From positions 2,676,416-2,740,415 of the forward strand of contig CP073693.1 of the NCBI GenBank assembly GCA_018228645.1: a stretch of 64,000 nucleotides of DNA, read 5' to 3'. Of the stretch, positions 34,599-41,869 are shown in pieces (position 1 is the first letter of the stretch; the number at the start of each line of letters is the position of its first letter). The stretch comes from Clostridiaceae bacterium Marseille-Q4143. Its GTDB lineage: Bacteria; Bacillota; Clostridia; Lachnospirales; Lachnospiraceae. The notes below the pieces were generated by a model. The model saw only the letters and a program-made list of their open reading frames with translations. It did no database searches and was not told where the DNA came from. A program made the position numbers and the translations under genes.

Positions 34599-36656
34599 AT
34601 GAACCTTCATTCGCCAGTGACAGATTTGAAAGGAATTGGAGAAAAAACAGCAGTTCCCTTTGCAAAAGCAGGAATCCATACCGTACAGGATCTGATCGAA
34701 TATTATCCGAGGGCATATGAACTTTTTGAGGAACCGACAGAATCGGAAGAAATGGAAGATGGTAAAAAGTATGCAGTGCATGCGTGGGTGCAGTCGGTTT
34801 CCCCGGTAAAGAGGTTTAAACGCTATCAGATTTTCAGCGCTCAGTTAAAAACAGGAGATACCGTTATTCAGGCTGCCTGGTTTAATATGCCGTTTCTTCG
34901 GAATTATTTTCAGAAAGGCGGGCAGTATATTTTTAGAGGAGTTGTCACGGTCAGAAACGGGCAATATCGAATGGAACAGCCGGAGCATTACACGCTGGCT
35001 GATTATGAGAATCTTCTGTATATAATGCAGCCAAAATATCCGCTGGTTTCAGGACTGACAGAGAAGATGGTGACGAAAGCTGTCCGTCAGGTGCTGGCAA
35101 ATGATCAGATTCAGGTGCCGGAGTATCTTCCTGATGCCTGGCTTTCTGATTATGATCTGGAAGAAGAATGGGAAGCTTTAAGACAGATCCATTTTCCAAA
35201 AGACGATGGGGCTATGAGAAAAGCAAGAAAACGGATCGTATTTGACGAATTCCTGATGTTTATTCTCGGAATCCGGAAAATGAAGGAACACCAGGAGGAG
35301 CTGGTGAGCCAGATTCCTATGGTGGAAGTAGCAGAAACTTCACGTCTGATAGAAACTCTTCCCTATGAACTGACCGGTGCACAGAAGCGCGTCTGGAAGG
35401 AAATTGTATCTGATATGACTGGCGGTAAAGTCATGAGTCGGCTGGTACAGGGAGATGTTGGTTCCGGTAAGACTATTCTTGCTGTGCTGGCACTGATTAT
35501 GACCGGCTGCAACGGCTGCCAGGGAGCGTTGATGGTGCCTACGGAAGTGCTTGCCCGACAGCATTTTGAATCTGTAAAAGAGATACTGGAAGAGCATCAG
35601 ATTCCACTCGTTCCGGTGCTGCTCACAGGTTCCATGACAGCAAAAGAAAAGCGTCTGGCGAAAGCGGAGATCGAGAGTGGCAGCGCTCAGATTATCATCG
35701 GCACTCATGCGCTGATTCAGGAAGATGTACAGTATCACCGTCTGGCTCTTGTGGTTACGGATGAACAGCATCGGTTTGGTGTGCGTCAGAGAGAAACTCT
35801 GGCAGATAAAGGAATTACGCCGCATGTGCTGGTTATGAGTGCAACGCCGATTCCTCGGACGCTGGCAATCATTGTCTATGGTGATCTCGATATTTCAGTA
35901 GTAGATGAGATGCCAGCACATCGGCTTCCAATTAAAAACTGTGTGGTGGATGAGTCCTATCGACCAAATGCATATCGTTTTATGGAAAAGGAAGTTGCTG
36001 CAGGCCATCAGGTTTATATCATCTGTCCCATGGTAGAAGAAAGTGATGAACTGGAGCTTGAAAATGTAACTGATTATACAGAAAAGCTGCAGAAGATCCT
36101 TCCGATGATCCGAATCGCATGTCTTCATGGAAAAATGAAGCCAAAAGAAAAAAATGAGATCATGGAACGGTTTGCAGCGGGGGATATTCAGATTCTGATA
36201 TCGACTACTGTTATTGAGGTAGGTATCAATGTACCGAATGCCACGGTTATGATGGTGGAAAATGCAGAGCGGTTTGGCCTGGCGCAGCTTCATCAGCTCA
36301 GAGGGCGTGTGGGAAGAGGTTCTGCGCAGTCATACTGTATTTTTATGAGTGGAAGCAAAGGAAAAGAAACCAGGAAGCGTCTGGAAGTTCTGAACAAATC
36401 CAATGATGGATTTTATATTGCAAGTGAGGATCTGAAACTTCGGGGTCCTGGCGATCTCTTTGGAATCCGTCAGAGCGGAATTCTGGAATTCCGGATGGGT
36501 GATGTATTTCAGGATTCGGCAGTGTTGGGGCAGGCAAGTGAGGCAGCCGGAAGACTTCTTAAGGAAGATCCGCAACTTCTTGATCCGTTATATGAAGGAA
36601 TCCGAAAAAAACTGGAGCACATCATCAGCCAGAGCAGTGAATCTCTACGATTGTAG
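34599..36656 (+). CDS. recG: ATP-dependent DNA helicase RecG
   Basis: RecG drives branch migration at stalled forks and recombination intermediates. The 685-residue protein has an N-terminal wedge/OB domain (to about residue 190), motif I GDVGSGKTILA near 285, motif II DEQH near 387, SATPIPRTLAI (motif III) and the C-terminal helicase lobe with QLHQLRGRVGRG (motif VI) and the RecG-specific tail. It has its own promoter between spoIVA and the SASP gene. Confidence 0.97.
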   Translation: MNLHSPVTDLKGIGEKTAVPFAKAGIHTVQDLIEYYPRAYELFEEPTESEEMEDGKKYAVHAWVQSVSPVKRFKRYQIFSAQLKTGDTVIQAAWFNMPFLRNYFQKGGQYIFRGVVTVRNGQYRMEQPEHYTLADYENLLYIMQPKYPLVSGLTEKMVTKAVRQVLANDQIQVPEYLPDAWLSDYDLEEEWEALRQIHFPKDDGAMRKARKRIVFDEFLMFILGIRKMKEHQEELVSQIPMVEVAETSRLIETLPYELTGAQKRVWKEIVSDMTGGKVMSRLVQGDVGSGKTILAVLALIMTGCNGCQGALMVPTEVLARQHFESVKEILEEHQIPLVPVLLTGSMTAKEKRLAKAEIESGSAQIIIGTHALIQEDVQYHRLALVVTDEQHRFGVRQRETLADKGITPHVLVMSATPIPRTLAIIVYGDLDISVVDEMPAHRLPIKNCVVDESYRPNAYRFMEKEVAAGHQVYIICPMVEESDELELENVTDYTEKLQKILPMIRIACLHGKMKPKEKNEIMERFAAGDIQILISTTVIEVGINVPNATVMMVENAERFGLAQLHQLRGRVGRGSAQSYCIFMSGSKGKETRKRLEVLNKSNDGFYIASEDLKLRGPGDLFGIRQSGILEFRMGDVFQDSAVLGQASEAAGRLLKEDPQLLDPLYEGIRKKLEHIISQSSESLRL

Positions 36657-36804
36657 GCAATTTGTATGATTTTGTCAGATTAACAAGAACTTGGATGGTT
36701 TATTTCTGAATAGATGCACATACTAACACCGTAACAAACAACAACAAATTGCGAAGCATGTGTTACAGATTACAAATCAGCTTTGCAGTAAGGAGGAGTT
36801 TATT

Positions 36805-37008
36805 ATGGCAGGTTCTACAAACAAAGCAGCAGTACCAGAGGCAAAAGGTGCACTTGACCGTTTCAAATATGAGGTGGCAAGCGAGATCGGTGTTCCGCTG
36901 ACGGATGGCTACAATGGAGACCTGACTTCCAGACAGAACGGATCTGTCGGAGGTGAGATGGTAAGAAAGATGATAGAGGCGCAGGAGCGTCAGATGTCCG
37001 GTAAATAA
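36805..37008 (+). CDS. Alpha/beta-type small acid-soluble spore protein
   Basis: A 67-residue SASP that coats and protects spore DNA. The signatures are FKYEVASEIGV (region of the GPR protease site) and GYNGDLTSRQNGSVGGEMVR. AGGAGGA precedes the ATG at 36805. A CATACTA at 36719-36725 would suit a sigma-G -10, but no good matching -35 was found, so a forespore promoter is only likely. Confidence 0.94.
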   Translation: MAGSTNKAAVPEAKGALDRFKYEVASEIGVPLTDGYNGDLTSRQNGSVGGEMVRKMIEAQERQMSGK

Positions 37009-37020
37009 ACCGGTATAGGA

Positions 37021-37056
37021 AAAGCGGCATAGCCATTGGACTGTGCCGCTTTTTTA
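37021..37056 (+). terminator. Terminator of the SASP gene
   Basis: AAAGCGGCA pairs with TGCCGCTTT across a 14-nt loop, followed by T residues. It sits between convergent genes and may act on both strands. Confidence 0.88.
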
Positions 37057-37668
37057 CTAATAATAGAGTCTATTCTCGAATTCAATGTTAAATTTACCAT
37101 GTTCCACATGGAGCTTGGTCACGCCACAGTTTTTATGTACCGGTCCGCTCCAGAATTCAGCCAGTGGAAGATTCTGCAGTCCGGAGAGAATGCCGCGGAT
37201 AGCAGCGCCGTGGGCTGTCATCAGAAATGTCATGTTTTCGTTGGCAGGGTCATCCATAATACTGCGTACAAAGGAAGAGGTTCGTTCTCTTAGATGAAGA
37301 AGGCTCTCTCCGTGAGGAGGTGTATCATAGTGTTCCGGATCATCAAAAAATTTACGAAATCCGGGTTTGGGAATGGTGTAATTATCCGGAAGATAGCAGA
37401 GTCCTTCGTAATCACCAAAGCTGATTTCTTTCAGGCCGTCTGTTTCGATGATTTCGATGGGGCGGTCTCCGCGAATGATTTCTGCAGTCTTTCTGGCCCG
37501 GATCAGAGGGCTTGTATAGATACAGTCAAAAGGAACAGCTTTTAACCCTTCAGCAGTTTTCTCTGCCAGTTCGATTCCATATGCATTCAGGGGAATATCG
37601 GTAGTTCCCTGCAGTTTCTTCATGCGATTCCAGTCGGTTTCACCGTGGCGGATCAGATAAATATCCAT
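37057..37668 (-). CDS. Histidine phosphatase (phosphoglycerate mutase-like) family protein
   Basis: A 203-residue protein with the RHG motif (LIRHGETDWN at residues 5-14) and the second catalytic His in FLMTAHGAAIRGIL (about 150). Family members are phosphatases of sugar phosphates, nucleotides or cofactors such as adenosylcobalamin precursors; the substrate here is not predictable. It is the last gene of a minus-strand set with the Fur-family regulator and the efflux permease. Confidence 0.9.
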   Translation of the reverse strand: MDIYLIRHGETDWNRMKKLQGTTDIPLNAYGIELAEKTAEGLKAVPFDCIYTSPLIRARKTAEIIRGDRPIEIIETDGLKEISFGDYEGLCYLPDNYTIPKPGFRKFFDDPEHYDTPPHGESLLHLRERTSSFVRSIMDDPANENMTFLMTAHGAAIRGILSGLQNLPLAEFWSGPVHKNCGVTKLHVEHGKFNIEFENRLYY

Positions 37669-37689
37669 GATAGTACTCCTTTTTATCTC

Positions 37690-38109
37690 TTATACGTTTT
37701 TTGCCTGACATTCTCTGCAGATACCGTATAAAATAGAATTTTTGCATTGCAGGGAAAATCCGTGATCCTTTTGGATGTGTTCGGAGATTTCTTTCATGAA
37801 TTCGCAGTCCAGGTGAAGAATTTTTCCACATTTTACACATTTCAGGTGCAGATGACCTTCGCATCCCTGACCCTGTTCTACATATTGATAAGAAGCCTGT
37901 GTACCCTGGCCGGAAGCATAACGGATCACAGTTCCATCTTTTTCCAGACGGTCAAGATAGCGGTAGACAGTTGTGATATTGACTTCACTCTCCATAGCTT
38001 TTAGCTGGTCACCGATCTGTGCAGCTGTGATGGTTTTGTCTTTGCTTTTTTTTAAGATCTCAAGTATTTTTTTTCGGCTTGATGTCGAATAATGATTTTC
38101 TCCTGACAT
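37690..38109 (-). CDS. Fur family metalloregulator
   Basis: A 139-residue Fur/Zur/PerR-type repressor: winged HTH in residues 1-80 (ITTVYRYLDRLEKDG) and a C-terminal dimerisation domain with HLHLKCVKCGKILHLDC and the second CxxC in GICRECQ, which form the structural zinc site. The metal it senses is not decided by the sequence; gene order with an efflux-type permease with a His-rich loop points to zinc or another divalent metal. A strong candidate operator lies upstream of the operon at 39021-39060. Confidence 0.93.
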   Translation of the reverse strand: MSGENHYSTSSRKKILEILKKSKDKTITAAQIGDQLKAMESEVNITTVYRYLDRLEKDGTVIRYASGQGTQASYQYVEQGQGCEGHLHLKCVKCGKILHLDCEFMKEISEHIQKDHGFSLQCKNSILYGICRECQAKNV

Positions 38110-38133
38110 AATTTCTCCTTTGCAATTGCACTA

Positions 38134-38982
38134 TCAGAATAACACTCCTGATGCCTCTATGACAAGCCCCCAGAAGACACCCAGTCCGTAAAGAATGGAA
38201 ATAATCCGGAAAATATCTTTTTTGTCATGATCCAGACGGAACAGGACCAGAAGTCCAACACCGGCATTGACCAGCAGGCCGGACATCATGGCACCGGCAC
38301 TTAAGATTCCGGACAGATAAAGCTCCGTAAGTATGACAGAAGAAGCGCAGTTTGGAATGAGCCCCACAAGAGCAGCTGCAAATTCTCCGACGACAGGAAG
38401 CCCGGTAAAAATAGCTGCCAGAGTCTGCTCGCCGATCAGAGCAATCAGAAGATTCAGCAGAAAAGAAATTACAAAAATATAAAAGAAGACTTCTGCTGTA
38501 TGTCTGAGGGCAGAGATGAGCAGATGTTCCTCGCAGTTCGGTTCTCCGGTATGGCTGTGGTGCTCGTGGTGGTCTGCATTTTTTTGCTGGTCCCTGATCA
38601 GAAGATCGATAAGCAGACCGGATATCATTGCGATGATGACTTTGACAGCCAAAATACGGACAATTCGTGTGATTCCAACAGCAGAGGATATCAAAATAGG
38701 AAGCATTTCGTCGGAGGTGGAGAGAAAGACTGCCATCAGAGTACCAAACGTGATGATATGCCCACAGTAAAGACCTGATGCGGCTGCAGAAAAACCACAC
38801 TGAGGGATAATGCCGAATAAAGCCCCCCAGACAGGTCCGGATGCATTTGCAGCTCCGATTCTGGCCCGCCCGGCTTCTCCGGCGCGATGCTCAAGAAATT
38901 CCATCAGGAGATAAGTGAGAAAAAGGAATGGCAGCAGACGGAGGCTGTCGAACACGGTGTCTTTTATAACTTCCAATAACAT
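38134..38982 (-). CDS. Putative metal efflux permease (ArsP/SO_0444-like)
   Basis: A 282-residue membrane protein with about eight hydrophobic segments in two repeats. Each repeat has a similar signature: GALFGIIPQCGFSAAASGLY and AALVGLIPNCASSVILTELY. The central loop is His-rich (DHHEHHSH), which suggests metal binding. The family includes predicted arsenic, copper/zinc and manganese permeases. The start at 38982 (MLLEVIKDTVFDSLRLLP) has a GGGAAG site; the longer frame would run through the promoter and operator. First gene of the operon with fur. Confidence 0.82.
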   Translation of the reverse strand: MLLEVIKDTVFDSLRLLPFLFLTYLLMEFLEHRAGEAGRARIGAANASGPVWGALFGIIPQCGFSAAASGLYCGHIITFGTLMAVFLSTSDEMLPILISSAVGITRIVRILAVKVIIAMISGLLIDLLIRDQQKNADHHEHHSHTGEPNCEEHLLISALRHTAEVFFYIFVISFLLNLLIALIGEQTLAAIFTGLPVVGEFAAALVGLIPNCASSVILTELYLSGILSAGAMMSGLLVNAGVGLLVLFRLDHDKKDIFRIISILYGLGVFWGLVIEASGVLF

Positions 38983-39020
38983 AAAGATATCTTCCCTTCT
39001 ATTGTATAGGATCATGAAAG

Positions 39021-39101
39021 TGCAAATGCAATTTGACTGCATTTGCAAATCATTTGCAAATTCACAGAAATAAATTATATGCAAAACAGAGAAAATGTCA
39101 A
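39021..39101 (-). promoter_or_regulatory. Promoter and Fur-family operator of the permease-fur-phosphatase operon
   Basis: On the minus strand TTGACA (39101-39096) and TATAAT (39079-39074) are 16 bp apart. Just downstream lie TGCAAATGCA (39021-39030) and its complement TGCATTTGCA (39038-39047), 7 bp apart, plus a further ATTTGCAAAT palindrome at about 39052-39061. This is a convincing repressor site, probably bound by the operon's own Fur-family protein. Confidence 0.82.
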
Positions 39102-39150
39102 GAGAGTTGGAAAAATGTTTCTGGCTGAGAGTGAGCATAGTGGAAAAATT

Positions 39151-39288
39151 CCGGTAAAAAATTCACAATGTTCGTCTCTGAAATACATAAGATGCCCCGA
39201 AAAACACAATTGTTAGATAATTCACAAAATATTCAAATATTGTCATTAATTTAACGAAATATAAATCTATTTGGCAAAAGTTACATAA
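39151..39288 (+). promoter_or_regulatory. Rex-like operator array upstream of the acetogenesis cluster
   Basis: TTGTTAGATAATTCACAA (39210-39227) differs from the Rex consensus TTGTKAA-N4-TTMACAA at one position. TTGTCATTAATTTAACGA (39240-39257) lies 30 bp further and matches 11 of 14 positions. Weaker candidates are at 39151-39168 and 39271-39288. The rex gene is at 59871. The sites are upstream of the -35 at 39335, so the mode of action is unclear. Confidence 0.55.
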
Positions 39289-39334
39289 CCTGATTTCATA
39301 CAATATTCGCTTTGGTTAAAATGAATGAAACTGC

Positions 39335-39363
39335 TTGCAAAAAGCGGGGGGAGGGGATATAAT
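39335..39363 (+). promoter_or_regulatory. Promoter of the acetogenesis cluster
   Basis: TTGCAA (39335-39340) and a perfect TATAAT (39358-39363) are 17 bp apart; the spacer is unusually G-rich. The start codon lies 95 bp downstream. Confidence 0.85.
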
Positions 39364-39458
39364 AAACACAACTATTCCAGACAGGGATACTTTGTACTTT
39401 GAAATGTTAAAAAAATAACGATTCAGAAGCTGGAAGTTAAAAGGAGGATAGATAGACA

Positions 39459-39836
39459 ATGCATATGACAAACGAAGAACACAGCCATTGCGGATGTGGA
39501 TGCGGCGGACATGATCATGAGCACAGCCATGAGCATACTCATGATGGAGTAACGCACACTCATGCACATACACATGAGGGCGAGCATCAGCATGATCATA
39601 CACATGGAGAATGCGGATGCGGTCATCATCACGGTGAACAGCCGAAAGATGAGGATACAGCAGTACTTGCATACATGCTTGACCATAACCGCCATCATGC
39701 TCAGGAGCTTGCAGCCATTGCAAAGCATTTAAGAGAGCAGGGCAAGGATGATGCGGCGCTTCAGATTGAGAAGGGCGTTGAAGATTTCGAAAAAGGAAAC
39801 ATGAGACTTTCCATCGCTCTTTCCCTGGTACAGTAA
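39459..39836 (+). CDS. His/Cys-rich metal-binding protein (candidate nickel chaperone)
   Basis: A 125-residue protein whose first 60 residues are mostly His, with two CGCG clusters (HCGCGCGGH and ECGCGHHH). The remainder is a short helical domain (AYMLDHNRHHAQELAAIAKH). It has no membrane segment. It is first in the transcript leading to cooT, metF and CODH/ACS, enzymes that need nickel, so it probably stores or delivers nickel, much as CooJ does in carboxydotrophs. It is not a clear CooJ homologue. The role is inference from composition and context. Confidence 0.85.
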   Translation: MHMTNEEHSHCGCGCGGHDHEHSHEHTHDGVTHTHAHTHEGEHQHDHTHGECGCGHHHGEQPKDEDTAVLAYMLDHNRHHAQELAAIAKHLREQGKDDAALQIEKGVEDFEKGNMRLSIALSLVQ

Positions 39837-39852
39837 GGAGGTTGACTTTAAG

Positions 39853-40047
39853 ATGTGTCTTGCAACTGTATATGGAAAGAAAAAAGAAGGCGAAAGCATT
39901 CTGATCAAGAATGCCAGCCGGATGGATGTGGATGGAACAACGATCCGCATCAGAGACATTATGGGTGCAGAGATTGAAGTAGAGGGAGCCATCGCCATGG
40001 TGGATCTGGCGAACTCTGTAGTAAAGATTAACTGCATCGAAGACTAA
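39853..40047 (+). CDS. cooT: CooT-like nickel-binding protein
   Basis: A 64-residue protein beginning MCLATVYGKKKEG. CooT proteins are small Sm-like dimers that bind nickel through the conserved Cys2 and help mature carbon monoxide dehydrogenase. Cys2 is present, as is the pattern of five short beta strands. It follows the His-rich protein by 16 bp and precedes metF. The combination gives a nickel-supply pair ahead of the CODH genes. Confidence 0.85.
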   Translation: MCLATVYGKKKEGESILIKNASRMDVDGTTIRIRDIMGAEIEVEGAIAMVDLANSVVKINCIED

Positions 40048-40105
40048 TTCAGTTTGGTAGTTTTTTGTAGGTTACAATTTAAATAAGATGTGGAGGTATG
40101 TAACT

Positions 40106-41038
40106 ATGAAAATCTCACAGGCACTGAGAGAGAAGACTCTTCTTTCTTTCGAGCTCTTCCCGCCGAAGACAGAGAAAGGAATGGAGAATCTGCCTGGTAC
40201 CATCGACCATCTGATGAAGTACAAACCGGCATATATTTCCTGTACCTATGGCGCAGGTGGCGGAAACGTCGGCGCTAACAGAGAAGTATGTCAGATGATC
40301 AAAAAAGCAGGTACCACACCGGTTACCCACTTTACGGTTATCAAAAATACCAAAGAGGGTATCAAAGAGCAGCTGGATCAGTATCTTGCAGAAGGTGTTG
40401 ATCACATGCTGGCACTCCGTGGAGATATTCCGCTGGGTGAGACCACGACTTGTGGTGACTTTAATTATGCAACGGACCTTGTAAAATTTGTTCGTGATAC
40501 TTACGGCGACAAATTTGAGATCGCAGTAGCAGGATCTCCGGAGGGACACATTGCATGCCGCAGCCTGGATGCAGACATTGCAGTCCTGAAACAGAAGCAG
40601 GACAATGGCGCTGACTACATCATGACTCAGCTTTGCTGGGATATGGAGCAGTTCAGATACTGGCTGGATGCAATCCGCGAGGCAGGTATTACCATGCCGG
40701 TAGACGTGGGAGTTATGCCAATTCTTGATATGGGAGCTACCATCAACATGGCACTTTCCCGTAATGGCTGTGTGATGGACAGCGAGCTTTGCAGAATGAT
40801 TTCCAGACACTGGCTGTTCCCGAATCCGTTCGCAGCAAAAGATGCAGACGGAAAACCGTTCGACATGTTCTATGATAAGAAAGTCGAAGAGTTCAAAGAG
40901 GAAGGTATCCAGTATACCATCAGACAGATTGATGAGTATCGTGCAATGGGCGTAAACGGAATCCATCTGTATGCTCTGAACAAGTGGAAAGATGTATCCC
41001 GCATCATCGACGAGTCCGGACTTTGCACTCTCGTTTAA
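40106..41038 (+). CDS. metF: Methylenetetrahydrofolate reductase
   Basis: MetF reduces methylene-THF to methyl-THF, the last step of the methyl branch. The 310-residue TIM-barrel protein has SFELFPPKTEKG, ISCTYGAGGGN, HMLALRGDIP and IMTQLCWDME, typical for the FAD-binding family. The ATG at 40106 is chosen for GGAGG 9 nt upstream. The partner metV and electron-input rnfC2-like genes found with metF in some acetogens are not next to it, so the electron donor cannot be read from the context. Confidence 0.94.
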   Translation: MKISQALREKTLLSFELFPPKTEKGMENLPGTIDHLMKYKPAYISCTYGAGGGNVGANREVCQMIKKAGTTPVTHFTVIKNTKEGIKEQLDQYLAEGVDHMLALRGDIPLGETTTCGDFNYATDLVKFVRDTYGDKFEIAVAGSPEGHIACRSLDADIAVLKQKQDNGADYIMTQLCWDMEQFRYWLDAIREAGITMPVDVGVMPILDMGATINMALSRNGCVMDSELCRMISRHWLFPNPFAAKDADGKPFDMFYDKKVEEFKEEGIQYTIRQIDEYRAMGVNGIHLYALNKWKDVSRIIDESGLCTLV

Positions 41039-41073
41039 GAAAAAGACAATAGACAGATTTAGGAGATGACAAT

Positions 41074-41844
41074 ATGCCATATACAATTGCAGTGGCAGGA
41101 AAAGGCGGCGTGGGCAAAACCACGCTGACCGGTATGATGATTCAATATTTGGCTGACAAGAAGGAAGGCCCGATTCTGGCAGTTGATGCCGATGCGAATT
41201 CTAATTTGAATGAGGTCCTAGGTGTGGATGTGGAAATGACACTGGGAGATATCCGAGACGAGCTCTCAAAAGCGGAAGTTTCTGATGATAGCCCGATTCC
41301 GAAAGGAATGTCCAAGCAGGATTATACCGAGTTCAAGTTTGATTCCGCATTGGTAGAGGAAGATGACTACGATCTGCTGGTTATGGGTCATACACAGGGA
41401 AAAGGGTGCTATTGCTTTGTAAATGGTCTGCTGTCGGCTCAGGTCGGAAAGCGCGCCCAGAATTACAAGTACATCGTGGTAGATAATGAGGCTGGTATGG
41501 AACATATCAGCAGAGGAATTCTTCCGGGTGTAGATGCTGTAATTCTGGTCAGCGACTGTTCACGCAGAGGAATTCAGGCAGTAGGACGCATTGCACGTCT
41601 GATTCCTGAGTGCGGACTGAAGCCGAAGAAAGTCGGTCTGATCGTAAACCGCGCTCCGGGCGGAGTTATCAATGACGGTGTCCGCGAGGAAATCGAGAAA
41701 CAGAATCTCGAACTTCTGGGAGTGGTTCCCCAGGATGAAGGTGTATTTGACTATGACAGTGCCGGAACTCCTACAACGCAACTTCCGGCAGATAATCCTG
41801 TCAGACAGGGATTGTATCATATTTTAGAAGGTCTTGGGCTTTAA
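41074..41844 (+). CDS. cooC: CooC-type nickel-insertion ATPase (first copy)
   Basis: A 256-residue MinD/SIMIBI-class ATPase with a deviant P-loop (GKGGVGKTT, residues 9-17) and the CxC pair (GKGCYCFVN, about residues 110-118) that binds a metal at the dimer interface in CooC. It is thought to drive nickel loading of the CODH C-cluster. It lies 26 bp before the CODH gene. A second copy follows CODH. Confidence 0.93.
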   Translation: MPYTIAVAGKGGVGKTTLTGMMIQYLADKKEGPILAVDADANSNLNEVLGVDVEMTLGDIRDELSKAEVSDDSPIPKGMSKQDYTEFKFDSALVEEDDYDLLVMGHTQGKGCYCFVNGLLSAQVGKRAQNYKYIVVDNEAGMEHISRGILPGVDAVILVSDCSRRGIQAVGRIARLIPECGLKPKKVGLIVNRAPGGVINDGVREEIEKQNLELLGVVPQDEGVFDYDSAGTPTTQLPADNPVRQGLYHILEGLGL

Positions 41845-41869
41845 AAGCCTGACTATAAAGGAGATTTAT

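Noticed and set aside
38983..39138. N-terminal extension of the metal permease
   Set aside because: It would translate through the promoter -10 and the palindromic operator; the ATG at 38982 has a ribosome binding site and gives the usual family start.
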